Notes under the pieces: generated by a model
What the model was told of the DNA's origin: nothing
The model's input: only the letters and a program-made list of their open reading frames with translations
The model's database searches: none
In this document: positions 7,671 through 15,404 of the stretch, one piece after another
How the letters are laid out: each line of letters starts with the position of its first letter
How positions within the stretch are numbered: position 1 is the first letter of the stretch
Source of the DNA: Armatimonadota bacterium
GTDB taxonomy: Bacteria > Sysuimicrobiota > Sysuimicrobiia > Sysuimicrobiales > Humicultoraceae
Length of the DNA: 64,000 nt
Reading direction: 5' to 3'
Assembly: GCA_031081585.1 (NCBI GenBank)
Contig: JAVHLY010000012.1
Span: 22,397 to 86,396 of the forward strand
Made by a program: the position numbers and the translations under genes

Positions 7671-8511
7671 GACGGCCGATCGCGCGGTGGCGGTCCGCCG
7701 CGACGTCGGCGTGGTCGAGGGCTCACGGCGGGTGCTCCCCGGGGTGGCGGCGGTGGCGGTCCGGGTGCTGCCGGTGGCGGCGGCGCTGCTGGCCTGGGAG
7801 GTGGTGGCGCGCTCGGGCCTGGTGAACCCGCGCCTCTTCCCCCCGCTCGGCGCCATCGCCGCGCACCTGGGGGCGCTGCTCCAGGACCCCCAGCTCGGCC
7901 GCCACCTGGGGGCCTCCTTCACCCGCATCGTGGCCGGCTTCGGCCTGGCCGTCGCCGTGGGCGTGCCGCTGGGAGTGGTGCTGAGCAGCGTGGCGCCGGT
8001 CAGCCGGGCGGTGGAGCCGCTCCTCGCCCTCACCTACCCCGTGCCGCGCCTGGCCCTCTACCCGATCCTCGTCTTCCTCCTGGGGATCGGACACCTCTCC
8101 AAGGTGACGCTGGTGGCGCTGGAGTGCCTCTACCCCATCGCCATCAGCACCGCCGACGGGCTGCGCCACGTCGACCGCCTCTACCTCTGGTCGGCGCAGA
8201 CCATGGGGGCGGGGCGGTGGCGCCTCTTCTGGCGGGTGCAGGTGCCGGCGGCGGCGCCGCAGGTCTTCGCCGGCTTCCGCATCGCCCTGCCCATCGCCTT
8301 CATCATCACCGTGCTCACCGAGATGGTCAGCGCCACCGAGGGATTGGGCTGGCTCATCCTCTACGCGTCGGCCTCGCTGGTCCAGGCGCGCACCTTCGCG
8401 GCGGTGGCCCTGGTGGCGCTCATCGGCTTCGTCATGGACCGGGCGCTGGCCGCCCTGCGCAACCGGCTGATCTACTGGGAACGGGAAGAAGTCCTTGTGG
8501 CCTTGCGGTAA
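7663..8511 (+). CDS. NitT/TauT-type ABC transporter permease (system 1, second)
   Basis: The 282-residue permease is of the same family as its upstream neighbour, with a leader of about 30 mostly polar residues before the first membrane segment. The coupling loop reads DGLRHVDRLYLWSAQTMGAG. Two different permeases in one operon imply a heterodimer, unlike system 2, which encodes a single permease. GTG start at 7663. The gene ends the operon. Confidence 0.88.
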   Translation: MARTADRAVAVRRDVGVVEGSRRVLPGVAAVAVRVLPVAAALLAWEVVARSGLVNPRLFPPLGAIAAHLGALLQDPQLGRHLGASFTRIVAGFGLAVAVGVPLGVVLSSVAPVSRAVEPLLALTYPVPRLALYPILVFLLGIGHLSKVTLVALECLYPIAISTADGLRHVDRLYLWSAQTMGAGRWRLFWRVQVPAAAPQVFAGFRIALPIAFIITVLTEMVSATEGLGWLILYASASLVQARTFAAVALVALIGFVMDRALAALRNRLIYWEREEVLVALR

Positions 8512-8554
8512 GCCCTGCCCCGCACGTCGCGCAGGCGCTCCTGCGGGCGCCCCA

Positions 8555-8585
8555 TTGACACCCCCACGGGGAGCCGGGTTACCAT
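8555..8585 (+). promoter_or_regulatory. Promoter of the second transporter operon
   Basis: A perfect TTGACA (8555-8560) is followed after 19 bases by TACCAT (8580-8585), a weak -10. Transcription would start near 8592, so the palindrome at 8599 would lie just inside the transcript, a position suited to repression. Confidence 0.45.
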
Positions 8586-8598
8586 CGTTGAAGTTAGA

Positions 8599-8611
8599 AC
8601 TGTATGACAGT
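8599..8611 (+). promoter_or_regulatory. Candidate GntR-type operator upstream of the second transporter operon
   Basis: ACTGTATGACAGT is an inverted repeat of ACTGT arms around three bases. The arms are identical to those of the perfect palindrome at 24543, which has a two-base centre. It lies 40 bases before the substrate-binding protein start. The FCD regulator encoded at 12589 in the same operon is a natural candidate for binding it. Confidence 0.45.
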
Positions 8612-8650
8612 CCGACAATCCACGAGCGGAGGCGTGGGGGGGAGGGGGTT

Positions 8651-9664
8651 ATGGGCCAGAGGAGCCGCAGTGGAATGGCTGGTCTTCTGATCGTCGGGCT
8701 GATCCTGGGGATCGCCGTCCATCCCGCCTCGGCGGGTGCCGACCGGGCCGTAACGCTCTATCTGGACTGGAGCATCGACGGTATCCACGCGCCGTTCTTC
8801 GTCGCGCTGAACAAGGGCTGGTACACCGAGTCCGGGCTGAGCGTGGACATCCGTCCCGGGCAGGGATCCAGTGATGCAGTCAAAGTTGTGGGGGCAGGCA
8901 GGGCCCAGTTCGGCTTTGCCGATGCCGCCACCATGGTCAAGGGCGTCGCGTCGGGGGCACCTGTGAAGATGCTTGCGGTCGTCATCCGGAAGACCCCGGC
9001 CGTCTTCCTCTGTAACAAGAACTTGAGGATTCGCGGGATTGCCGACCTCAAGGGCAGGTCTATCGGGGACGCTCCTCAGACCGCCACGGCGACGCTGCTC
9101 CCCGCCGTGCTGGAGGCCAACGGCCTGACCATGGCCCAGGTGAGATTCGTGGCCATGTCGTTTGCGGCGCGTGTACCCTCCGTTCGGGAGGGCAAGATCG
9201 ACTGTGCCCTGGGGTACCTCCAGGAGTTCGTCAATGTCCTGGACCAGTTCGATGTGCTCCCCTACCATGCCATGGGGATCAACTCCTATTCGAGCGGCAT
9301 CCTGGTGAACACCCGTTATCTCCGGGGTAATGTGGAGACTGTCCGCAGGTTCGTTGAGGTTTCACTGCGGGGCCTTCAGTGGGCTCTGAGCCATCGCCAG
9401 GAAGCCGCCAACATTACCGCGGGCTATACGAAGGATCCGGGGGCCACTCGCGCCTATTTTGCCGCCGAGCTGGACGTGCTTGCGGCGTACTTCACGGATG
9501 ACGAGGTGCTCCGCCGGGGCTTGGGGTGGATGAGCGAGGCGCGGTGGAGGACCACCCAGGAGCTCATGGTCAAGTACGGAGGTCAGCGTGCGCGGGTGCC
9601 GTTGAGCCAGCTCTACACCACGGAGTTTCTGCCGCCCAAGCCGTTTCTGCCGCCCAAGCCGTGA
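8651..9664 (+). CDS. NitT/TauT or THI5-like ABC transporter substrate-binding protein (system 2)
   Basis: The 337-residue protein has a signal peptide (hydrophobic core about residues 9-23, cleavage near HPASAGA). It then starts the NMT1/THI5-like fold with LYLDWSIDGIHAPFFVALNKGW, typical of binders of pyrimidine, thiamine-precursor or riboflavin-like ligands (actual ligand unknown). Other blocks are GFADAATMVKGVASGAPVKM and DLKGRSIGDAPQTATAT. The ATG at 8651 follows GGAGG by five usable bases. The C-terminus carries a duplicated FLPPKP motif. This operon (8651-13335) has visibly less GC-biased codons than the operon before it, suggesting separate acquisition. Confidence 0.85.
   Translation: MGQRSRSGMAGLLIVGLILGIAVHPASAGADRAVTLYLDWSIDGIHAPFFVALNKGWYTESGLSVDIRPGQGSSDAVKVVGAGRAQFGFADAATMVKGVASGAPVKMLAVVIRKTPAVFLCNKNLRIRGIADLKGRSIGDAPQTATATLLPAVLEANGLTMAQVRFVAMSFAARVPSVREGKIDCALGYLQEFVNVLDQFDVLPYHAMGINSYSSGILVNTRYLRGNVETVRRFVEVSLRGLQWALSHRQEAANITAGYTKDPGATRAYFAAELDVLAAYFTDDEVLRRGLGWMSEARWRTTQELMVKYGGQRARVPLSQLYTTEFLPPKPFLPPKP
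9626..9661 (+). repeat. Perfect 18-base tandem duplication at the end of the binding-protein gene
   Basis: TTTCTGCCGCCCAAGCCG occurs twice in direct tandem and duplicates the C-terminal peptide FLPPKP. It looks like a recent replication-slippage event. Confidence 0.85.
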
Positions 9665-9670
9665 TCCGGC

Positions 9671-10423
9671 GTGATGTCCCGCATCAAGCCGGTGCTGCTG
9701 GTTGCCGGACTCGTGGTACTCTGGGAGCTCTTCTCCCGGCAGGAGTCCTTTCCTCGTTACGTCCTGCCGCCGCCAACGGTCATAGGCAGTTTCGCTGCCG
9801 CCCACTGGAGGATCATTTTCGCCCATGCGCTAGTGACGCTGCGCGAGGCCCTCATGGGCTTCGGCCTCTCAGCCCTGGTGGGTGTCTGCCTGGGGATCCT
9901 CATCGTGCGGTTCAGGCTTCTAGAGGAGACCTTGCTGCCTCTGCTGATCACGTCCCAGGTCATCCCCACTATCGCGATCGCCCCCTTGCTGGTCATCTGG
10001 TTGGGATTTGGCAGTGCCCCGAAGATCGCCGTCGCGTTCCTGGTGTCTTTTTTCCCCATTGTCGTGAACACAGTGGTGGGGCTCCGGGCGGTAGACGAGG
10101 ACTTGCTCCACCTGGTCCGCGGCCTTTCAGCGACCCGGTGGCAGGAGCTGCGAAAGGTGCGTTTCCCGAATGCGCTGCCGTACATCTTCGCGGGACTTCG
10201 CGTGGCGATCACGCTGGCGCTGATCGGGAGCGTTGTTGGGGAATTTGTGAGCGCCGACCAAGGGTTGGGTTTCCTAATCCTGACTGGTGCAGGTCGGCTC
10301 GAGACTGAGCAAATCTTTGTCTCCATTGCGATTCTGGGCTTTGCGGGCGTGCTCATGTTTCATGGCGTTCGGTGGCTGGAGCGGGTGCTGCTCCCGTGGT
10401 TGACCGAGGAGCAGAGGGGTTGA
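9671..10423 (+). CDS. NitT/TauT-type ABC transporter permease (system 2)
   Basis: The 250-residue membrane protein has about six hydrophobic segments and the coupling-loop region VGLRAVDEDLLHLVRGLSAT, then FPNALPYIFAGLRVAITLAL. It uses GTG 9671 or, equally likely, ATG 9674. It is the only permease of system 2, so it should form a homodimer. Its stop overlaps the next start as TTGA. Confidence 0.88.
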   Translation: MMSRIKPVLLVAGLVVLWELFSRQESFPRYVLPPPTVIGSFAAAHWRIIFAHALVTLREALMGFGLSALVGVCLGILIVRFRLLEETLLPLLITSQVIPTIAIAPLLVIWLGFGSAPKIAVAFLVSFFPIVVNTVVGLRAVDEDLLHLVRGLSATRWQELRKVRFPNALPYIFAGLRVAITLALIGSVVGEFVSADQGLGFLILTGAGRLETEQIFVSIAILGFAGVLMFHGVRWLERVLLPWLTEEQRG

Positions 10424-11073
10424 CCCTGCGGGAGGAGGTGAGGGCGGCTGTGAGGAGAGTGGTGACTGATCGCATTCTTCCCGGGAAGGCGTACACCGCC
10501 TTCACCCTGACAACAGGTCAGGTGCTGCGCATTGAGGACGTTGAGGGCAAGCAGGTGGCAGATCTCATCTGTTTCAACCTTCACGACTTCAAAGATCGCC
10601 TCAACAACGAGAACACCATGTTGCTCAATCATGTCTGGAATCCTACGAAGGGTCATGCTTTGTACTCTAACAACTGCAGCAAGATGCTGACCATTGTTGA
10701 GGATACCGTGGGTCGAAATTACCCTGGCGGTGCCATGTGCAGTGAGGAGCTCAACTACCTGCGTTATGGGGTTCGAGGAACGGCGAACTGCCGCGACAAT
10801 CTGGCCGCGGCTGTGGCCCCCTGGGGAATCGCCAAGGATGAGCTCCCTGGGGCCTTTGCCCCCTTCATGAATGTCATTCACCACCCTGATGGTCGTGCTG
10901 AGATCGCGGAACCGACGTCAAAACCGGGTGATTACATCGAACTGCGGGCGGAGATGGACTTGCTCGTCGCCGTGTCGGTATGCCCGCAGGAGCTCAATCC
11001 GGTCAACGGCTGGAAGTCTACGCCGCTGCGCGTGGTCGTGTTCGAGCAGGAGGGCGCGAGTACCGGGCCGTGA
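10420..11073 (+). CDS. DUF1989 / urea carboxylase-associated family protein
   Basis: The roughly 217-residue protein matches DUF1989. Members sit next to urea carboxylase/allophanate genes or transporters and appear to be metal-binding double-stranded beta-helix enzymes. Visible blocks are GQVLRIEDVEGKQVADLICF, then NNENTMLLNH, and CSEELNYLRYGV with nearby Cys/His residues that may bind metal. The start could be TTG 10420 (coupled to the permease stop), GTG 10438 or GTG 10450. Its place inside a transport operon suggests it acts on the imported nitrogen compound or a close product. The reaction is unknown. Confidence 0.8.
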   Translation: MTLREEVRAAVRRVVTDRILPGKAYTAFTLTTGQVLRIEDVEGKQVADLICFNLHDFKDRLNNENTMLLNHVWNPTKGHALYSNNCSKMLTIVEDTVGRNYPGGAMCSEELNYLRYGVRGTANCRDNLAAAVAPWGIAKDELPGAFAPFMNVIHHPDGRAEIAEPTSKPGDYIELRAEMDLLVAVSVCPQELNPVNGWKSTPLRVVVFEQEGASTGP

Positions 11074-11870
11074 CGGTGGGCATCGCCCCTGGAAGCCGGC
11101 GTCTGGAAGGGCGCAAGGGAATTGCCCTGGAGTTGCGGGATCTGACCGTCGACTTCGTCCGGCGTGGTTCCGTGTTCCCGGCAGTAAGGGGAGTGACCCT
11201 GCGCGTGGTCCCCGGCCAGTTCGTCAGTTTGATCGGGCCCAGCGGGTGCGGCAAGAGCACGATCCTGAAGGTCATTCTGGGCGTCATTCCGATGACGTCG
11301 GGAGAGGTTTGGTTGGATGGAAGGCGGGTCTACGGCCCTCAGCCGGACATCGGCATCGTCTTCCAGTCGCCCACGTTGCTGGCGTGGCGCTCGGTCGTCG
11401 ACAATGTGTTGTTGCCCGTCGAGATTCGCGGGTTGCCCATCGTTCCCTATCGGGATCGGGCGCGCCAGCTCCTGGAGATGGTCGGCCTCGGTGAGTTCGA
11501 GCGCCACTGGCCCCGTGAGCTCTCTGGGGGGATGCAACAACGCGTGGCGATCTGTCGGGCGCTGATTCATGATCCGCCGCTGATCCTCTTCGACGAGCCC
11601 TTCAGCGCTCTGGATGACCTCACCAGGGATCAGCTGAACCACGAGATCTTGAGGATCTGGGAACGTACGGGGAAGACGGTTGTCCTGGTAACGCATAATA
11701 TCGGCGAGGCCGTCTATATGTCGGACCAGGTGTTCGTCATGACATCGCGACCTGGCCGCCTGGCGGGCAGCGTGGTGATCGAGCTGCCGAGACCTCGGTA
11801 CTACGAGATGCGGCACACTCCGGAGTTCGTCGCCCATGTCCGGGAGCTGCGCGCATACCTGCGGACGTGA
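11070..11870 (+). CDS. NitT/TauT-type ABC transporter ATPase (system 2)
   Basis: The ATPase has Walker A GPSGCGKST, Q-loop FQSPTLLAW, signature LSGGMQQR, Walker B LILFDEPFSALD and H-loop VTHNIGEA, then the TSRPGR tail segment of the NitT/TauT group. The GTG at 11070 overlaps the previous stop (GTGA). It energises the single system 2 permease. The DUF1989 gene lies between the permease and this ATPase, which ties that enzyme to the transported compound. Confidence 0.9.
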   Translation: MTVGIAPGSRRLEGRKGIALELRDLTVDFVRRGSVFPAVRGVTLRVVPGQFVSLIGPSGCGKSTILKVILGVIPMTSGEVWLDGRRVYGPQPDIGIVFQSPTLLAWRSVVDNVLLPVEIRGLPIVPYRDRARQLLEMVGLGEFERHWPRELSGGMQQRVAICRALIHDPPLILFDEPFSALDDLTRDQLNHEILRIWERTGKTVVLVTHNIGEAVYMSDQVFVMTSRPGRLAGSVVIELPRPRYYEMRHTPEFVAHVRELRAYLRT

Positions 11871-12604
11871 CGGCCTCCGATCGTAGGATGGGTCGGCCGA
11901 CCAGACTGGATAGACGAGCCTTCATCGCCCGAGAGCTGGTGTGGGCCAGCCGCGTGCTGGCGTCAACCGGGTTGGTGGAGGCTTTTGGGCACGTGAGTGC
12001 ACGAGTGCCGGGGACGGAGATCGTCCTGCTGACGCCTCGGATCGCTCCAGGAGCGGTGAGCGTGGGGACGTTGGTGGAGATGGACCTGTCGACGGGGCGA
12101 GTGCAGGGCGGGCGGCTCCCCCTGGAGTGGCCCGTCCACGCCAGTGTCTACCGGGCCGACGGAGGGGTCGGCGCCATTTGCCGGATCCACGGGCCTGCAG
12201 CCTCCGTGCTCAGCGTGATCGGCGTCCCCGTCCGACCGCTACACTACCTGGGGACGATCCTGGGCGGGCCGGCGGCTGTGTATCCGGGCGGGGGGCTGGT
12301 GACCACACCACGGCTGGGTCAGCAGGTGGCGCGCGCCCTCCGCGGCGGGACGGCCGTCCTGCTGCGCGGCAACGGCCAGGTGGTGGTGGGGCGGACACTC
12401 CGGGAGGCCTGCGTACGGGCCATTTACCTCGAGGAGGCGGCGCGGGTGCAGTTGGCGGCGATGCTGGTGGGACGGCCCCGTTTCTACAGTTCACGGGAGG
12501 TCAGGGCGTATGCGCAGGTGTGGGAGGACGAGGTGAACCTTGATCGGGCCTGGGCCTACTATGTGCGCCGGGCCAGGCTCTGGCCGAGGTGGAACATCAA
12601 TTGA
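11867..12604 (+). CDS. Class II aldolase/adducin family protein
   Basis: The 245-residue protein has the class II aldolase fold. The zinc-site region is visible as EWPVHASVYRADGGVGAICRIHG (two His in the HxxxY and RIHG segments), preceded by FGHVSARVPG and followed by LLRGNGQVVVGRTLREA. Members are fuculose/rhamnulose-phosphate aldolases, or decarboxylases and lyases in aromatic catabolism. The substrate cannot be read here. It is coupled to the ATPase by a GTGA overlap and is followed by the regulator gene, which overlaps it by 16 bases. Confidence 0.8.
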   Translation: MTASDRRMGRPTRLDRRAFIARELVWASRVLASTGLVEAFGHVSARVPGTEIVLLTPRIAPGAVSVGTLVEMDLSTGRVQGGRLPLEWPVHASVYRADGGVGAICRIHGPAASVLSVIGVPVRPLHYLGTILGGPAAVYPGGGLVTTPRLGQQVARALRGGTAVLLRGNGQVVVGRTLREACVRAIYLEEAARVQLAAMLVGRPRFYSSREVRAYAQVWEDEVNLDRAWAYYVRRARLWPRWNIN

Positions 12605-13335
12605 GGACGACCCAGCGGGAGCCCTTGTCCCTGTCGGCTGCCTGGCGTTCCCTCGGGCGGCTGCGCAGTCGCCAGACGCTGGCGGAGCTCGTCGCCGCTG
12701 AGGTGCGCGAGCGGATCGCCTCCGGCGAGTTCCCGATGGGGGGGGAACTGAACCAGTTTCAGCTGACGCGGGAACTGGGCGTGAGTCGTACCGTCGTCCG
12801 GGAGGCGTTCCGGCAATTGGAGGCGGCGGGCATCATCATGCTGGCCCCCTATCGGCATGCCGTGGTTACGCCTCTCGACACCGACGACCTGGAGGACCTG
12901 TGGACCCTCAGGACGGTGCTGGAAGGACTGGCGGTGCGCCGGGCTGTTCGACGACCGGCGGACGCTGCTGCGCGGCTTGGCACGCTGCTGGCCGCCATGG
13001 AACGGGAAACGGGTGAGGACTGGCTGGAGCTGGACCGGCGCTTCCATCAGGAGATTGCCGAGTTGTCAGGGAATCCGCTCCTGCCGAAGCTACTCGATGC
13101 TGTACGGATGCCCATCGATCGTTTCCTCCAGTTCGTGGCAGGAGCTCGCCCCAGGATCCGGTCAGCAAACCGGGAACATCGGGCCATTCTCGATGCCCTG
13201 GTCAAAGGCGATGACGCCCGTGCTGTCGCTGTGGTCCGCGCGCACATTGACCGGACCCGGCGGCTGGTGACCGACCGGTTGCGCCGGGTAGGGTTGGCAT
13301 CCTCCGATGGGACCGCGGCGAGGAAGGGACCGTGA
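12589..13335 (+). CDS. GntR family transcriptional regulator, FCD subfamily (operon 2)
   Basis: The 248-residue protein has an N-terminal winged helix-turn-helix (about residues 33-100, with LTRELGVSRTVVREAFRQLE). An all-helical FCD ligand domain follows, with the metal-binding pattern DRRFHQEIAELSGN, later RSANREHRAI and a final His in RAHIDRT. FCD regulators respond to small acids such as substrates of the operon. As the last gene of the system 2 cluster, it probably controls it through the inverted repeat at 8599. Start GTG 12589 lies inside the previous gene, so it is translationally coupled. Confidence 0.88.
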   Translation: MEHQLRTTQREPLSLSAAWRSLGRLRSRQTLAELVAAEVRERIASGEFPMGGELNQFQLTRELGVSRTVVREAFRQLEAAGIIMLAPYRHAVVTPLDTDDLEDLWTLRTVLEGLAVRRAVRRPADAAARLGTLLAAMERETGEDWLELDRRFHQEIAELSGNPLLPKLLDAVRMPIDRFLQFVAGARPRIRSANREHRAILDALVKGDDARAVAVVRAHIDRTRRLVTDRLRRVGLASSDGTAARKGP

Positions 13336-14348
13336 CGCTCCCCTACACCCGTGCCGAGGCCAAGGCCTGGGCGCGCGAGCACATGCGCGGGGTGTGCAAC
13401 GTCGTCCTGCCGACCTTCACCGGCGACCTGCGGCGGCTGAACGCGGCGGCCATCGCCCACGACGTGCGCCGTTCGGTGGAGTTCGGTTTCTGGGGCTCGC
13501 TGCTGGCCTCGGAGTGCGGGGCCACGGTGGCGGAGTACCAGGCGTTCATCGAGATCGCCGCCGCCGCCGCCCCGCCCACCCACCACCTGGTCATCCACGG
13601 CTCCTTCGACACGCTGGAGGACGTCGTGACGGTGTGCCGCTTCGCCGAGGAGCACGGCGGGGTGCTGCTGCTGTTGAGCTACCCGCTGACCTTCTACCCG
13701 CGCAGCGCCCAGGACATCATCGCCTACACGCGCGCGGTGAGCCGGGCCACCGACCTGGGGATCATCCTCTTCGCGGTGGGCTTCTGGGGGTTCCGCCGCC
13801 TCCACCCGTCGGCCTTCCCCCCGGAGGCGATCGTCGAACTGGCCCGGGAGGAGACCGTGGTGGCGCTCAAGTACGAAGTGGGCCACCCCGGGACCGGCGG
13901 CATGGTGGAGGTGCAGAAGCGCGTGGGGCACCAGCTCGTCATCACCGACCCGCTGGAGCACAACGCCCCGGCCTGGGTGGACGCCTACGGGATGCAGTGG
14001 CTCGGGACGAGCTACTACAACTACTTCGGGGACCGCATCCCCCGCCTGTTCCGGCTGATGCAGGAGGGGCGCTGGGAGGAGGCGATGCCGCTCTACTGGG
14101 CCCTGCAGCCCTGCCGCGAGGCCTACCAGGCGCTGCGCGGCACGCTCACCGGCGCGGGGCTCGTGCCCCGGCTGGCCTGGAAGTACATGGAGTGGCTCAA
14201 CGGGTTCAACGGCGGGCCCATCCGCATGCCGCACCTGCGCCTCAACGGCGCGCAGATGCGGCTGCTGCGCGAGGGGGCGGTGGCCTCCGGGCTCGACGTC
14301 ACCGCGGACCCGGACGAGCGCTTCTTCCAGGGGCGCCACCCGGCGTGA
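13332..14348 (+). CDS. Dihydrodipicolinate synthase/N-acetylneuraminate lyase family protein
   Basis: The 338-residue TIM-barrel protein has VVLPTFTGDLRRLN at the N-terminus and GSLLASECGATVAEY in place of the family GTTGE loop. It has the expected Schiff-base lysine in VVALKYEVG (about residue 179). The family makes or breaks carbon-carbon bonds to pyruvate. In this setting a hydratase-aldolase or a keto-acid lyase of ring-cleavage products is more likely than lysine synthesis. From about this gene to 30457 the codons become strongly GC-biased again. It overlaps the regulator stop by four bases. Confidence 0.82.
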   Translation: MTLPYTRAEAKAWAREHMRGVCNVVLPTFTGDLRRLNAAAIAHDVRRSVEFGFWGSLLASECGATVAEYQAFIEIAAAAAPPTHHLVIHGSFDTLEDVVTVCRFAEEHGGVLLLLSYPLTFYPRSAQDIIAYTRAVSRATDLGIILFAVGFWGFRRLHPSAFPPEAIVELAREETVVALKYEVGHPGTGGMVEVQKRVGHQLVITDPLEHNAPAWVDAYGMQWLGTSYYNYFGDRIPRLFRLMQEGRWEEAMPLYWALQPCREAYQALRGTLTGAGLVPRLAWKYMEWLNGFNGGPIRMPHLRLNGAQMRLLREGAVASGLDVTADPDERFFQGRHPA

Positions 14349-15385
14349 CCGCTGCGGGGCCGGCCGCCGTGACCGTCGTGTCGCCACCCGGCGCCCCCGC
14401 CCCGCCCGGCGGGGTGCTGGTGCTAACCGCCGAGGACGTGGCCAGCCTGCTCGATCCCGCCGCCGCCGTGGAGGCGGTCGAGGCCCTCTTCGCCGCCGAG
14501 GCCGCCGGCGGGGTGCGGGTGCCGACGCGCCTGACCGTGGAGACAGCGCACGGCTGGTTCCGCGTGATGCCGGGGGTGCTGCAGGACGGGGACGGGCCGC
14601 TGGCCGGGGCGAAGGTGATGGCGCTGGCGCAGGGGACGGGCCTCACCTACCTGGTGCTCCTCTACGACGCGCGGACGGGGGCGCTGCTCGCGCTGATGGA
14701 CGCCTCGACCCTCACCCAGCGGCGCACCGGCGCCGTGACGGCGGCGTTCGTGCGCTTCGCCTTCCCCACGGGGGTGGGGCGGCTGGGCCTCTTCGGCTCG
14801 GGGTTCGAGGCGCAGGGGCAGCTCGAGGCCATCGCGCAGGCAGTGGCCGTCGAGGCGGCGGTCGTCTACAGCCCGCGGGCGGAGCGGCGGGAGCGGTTCG
14901 CCCGGGAGATGTCGGCGCGCCTGGGGGTGGCGGTGGAGGCGGTGGGCGACCCCCAGGCGGTGGCGGCGGCCTCGCTCGTCGTGCTGGCGACGCGCGCCGC
15001 CCACCCGGTGGTGCAGGGGGCGTGGTTTGCGCCGGGGACGGTGATCGTCTCCATCGGCGCCACCCGGCCCGACCTGCGCGAGGTCGACGAAGCGACGGTG
15101 CGGCGGGCCGGCCGCGTGCTGGTAGACCACCGCGACCAGGCGCTGCAGGAGTCGGGGGACGTGCGCGCGGCGCTGGCGGCGGGTGCCATCGGCGAGGGGG
15201 ACGTGGTGGAGGTGGGGCGCGTCCTCGCCGGCGAAGTGCCGCTGCGCACCGGGGAGCTCGTCCTCTTCAAGCCCTCGGGGACGGCGGCGCAGGACCTGGC
15301 GGTGGCCCGCGTGGTCTACGAGCGGGCCCGCGCCCGCGGGGTGGGCCGCATGGTGGACGGGTTCCTCACGGTGAAGCCGCGGTGA
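14345..15385 (+). CDS. Ornithine cyclodeaminase/mu-crystallin family protein
   Basis: The product is about 346 residues from GTG 14345 (GTGA overlap). It has the OCD/mu-crystallin pattern: LTAEDVASLLDPAAAVEAVE, then LMDASTLTQRRTGAVTA with the Arg and Thr that contact substrate, a Rossmann segment GLFGSGFEAQGQLEAIA, and IGATRPDLREVDEATV. Relatives reduce or deaminate imino/amino acids with NAD(P)H. In this cluster it could reduce a ketimine formed from a cyclic nitrogen compound, which is inference. Confidence 0.82.
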   Translation: MTAAGPAAVTVVSPPGAPAPPGGVLVLTAEDVASLLDPAAAVEAVEALFAAEAAGGVRVPTRLTVETAHGWFRVMPGVLQDGDGPLAGAKVMALAQGTGLTYLVLLYDARTGALLALMDASTLTQRRTGAVTAAFVRFAFPTGVGRLGLFGSGFEAQGQLEAIAQAVAVEAAVVYSPRAERRERFAREMSARLGVAVEAVGDPQAVAAASLVVLATRAAHPVVQGAWFAPGTVIVSIGATRPDLREVDEATVRRAGRVLVDHRDQALQESGDVRAALAAGAIGEGDVVEVGRVLAGEVPLRTGELVLFKPSGTAAQDLAVARVVYERARARGVGRMVDGFLTVKPR

Positions 15386-15404
15386 GGGTCATGGGAGATC
15401 GGCG

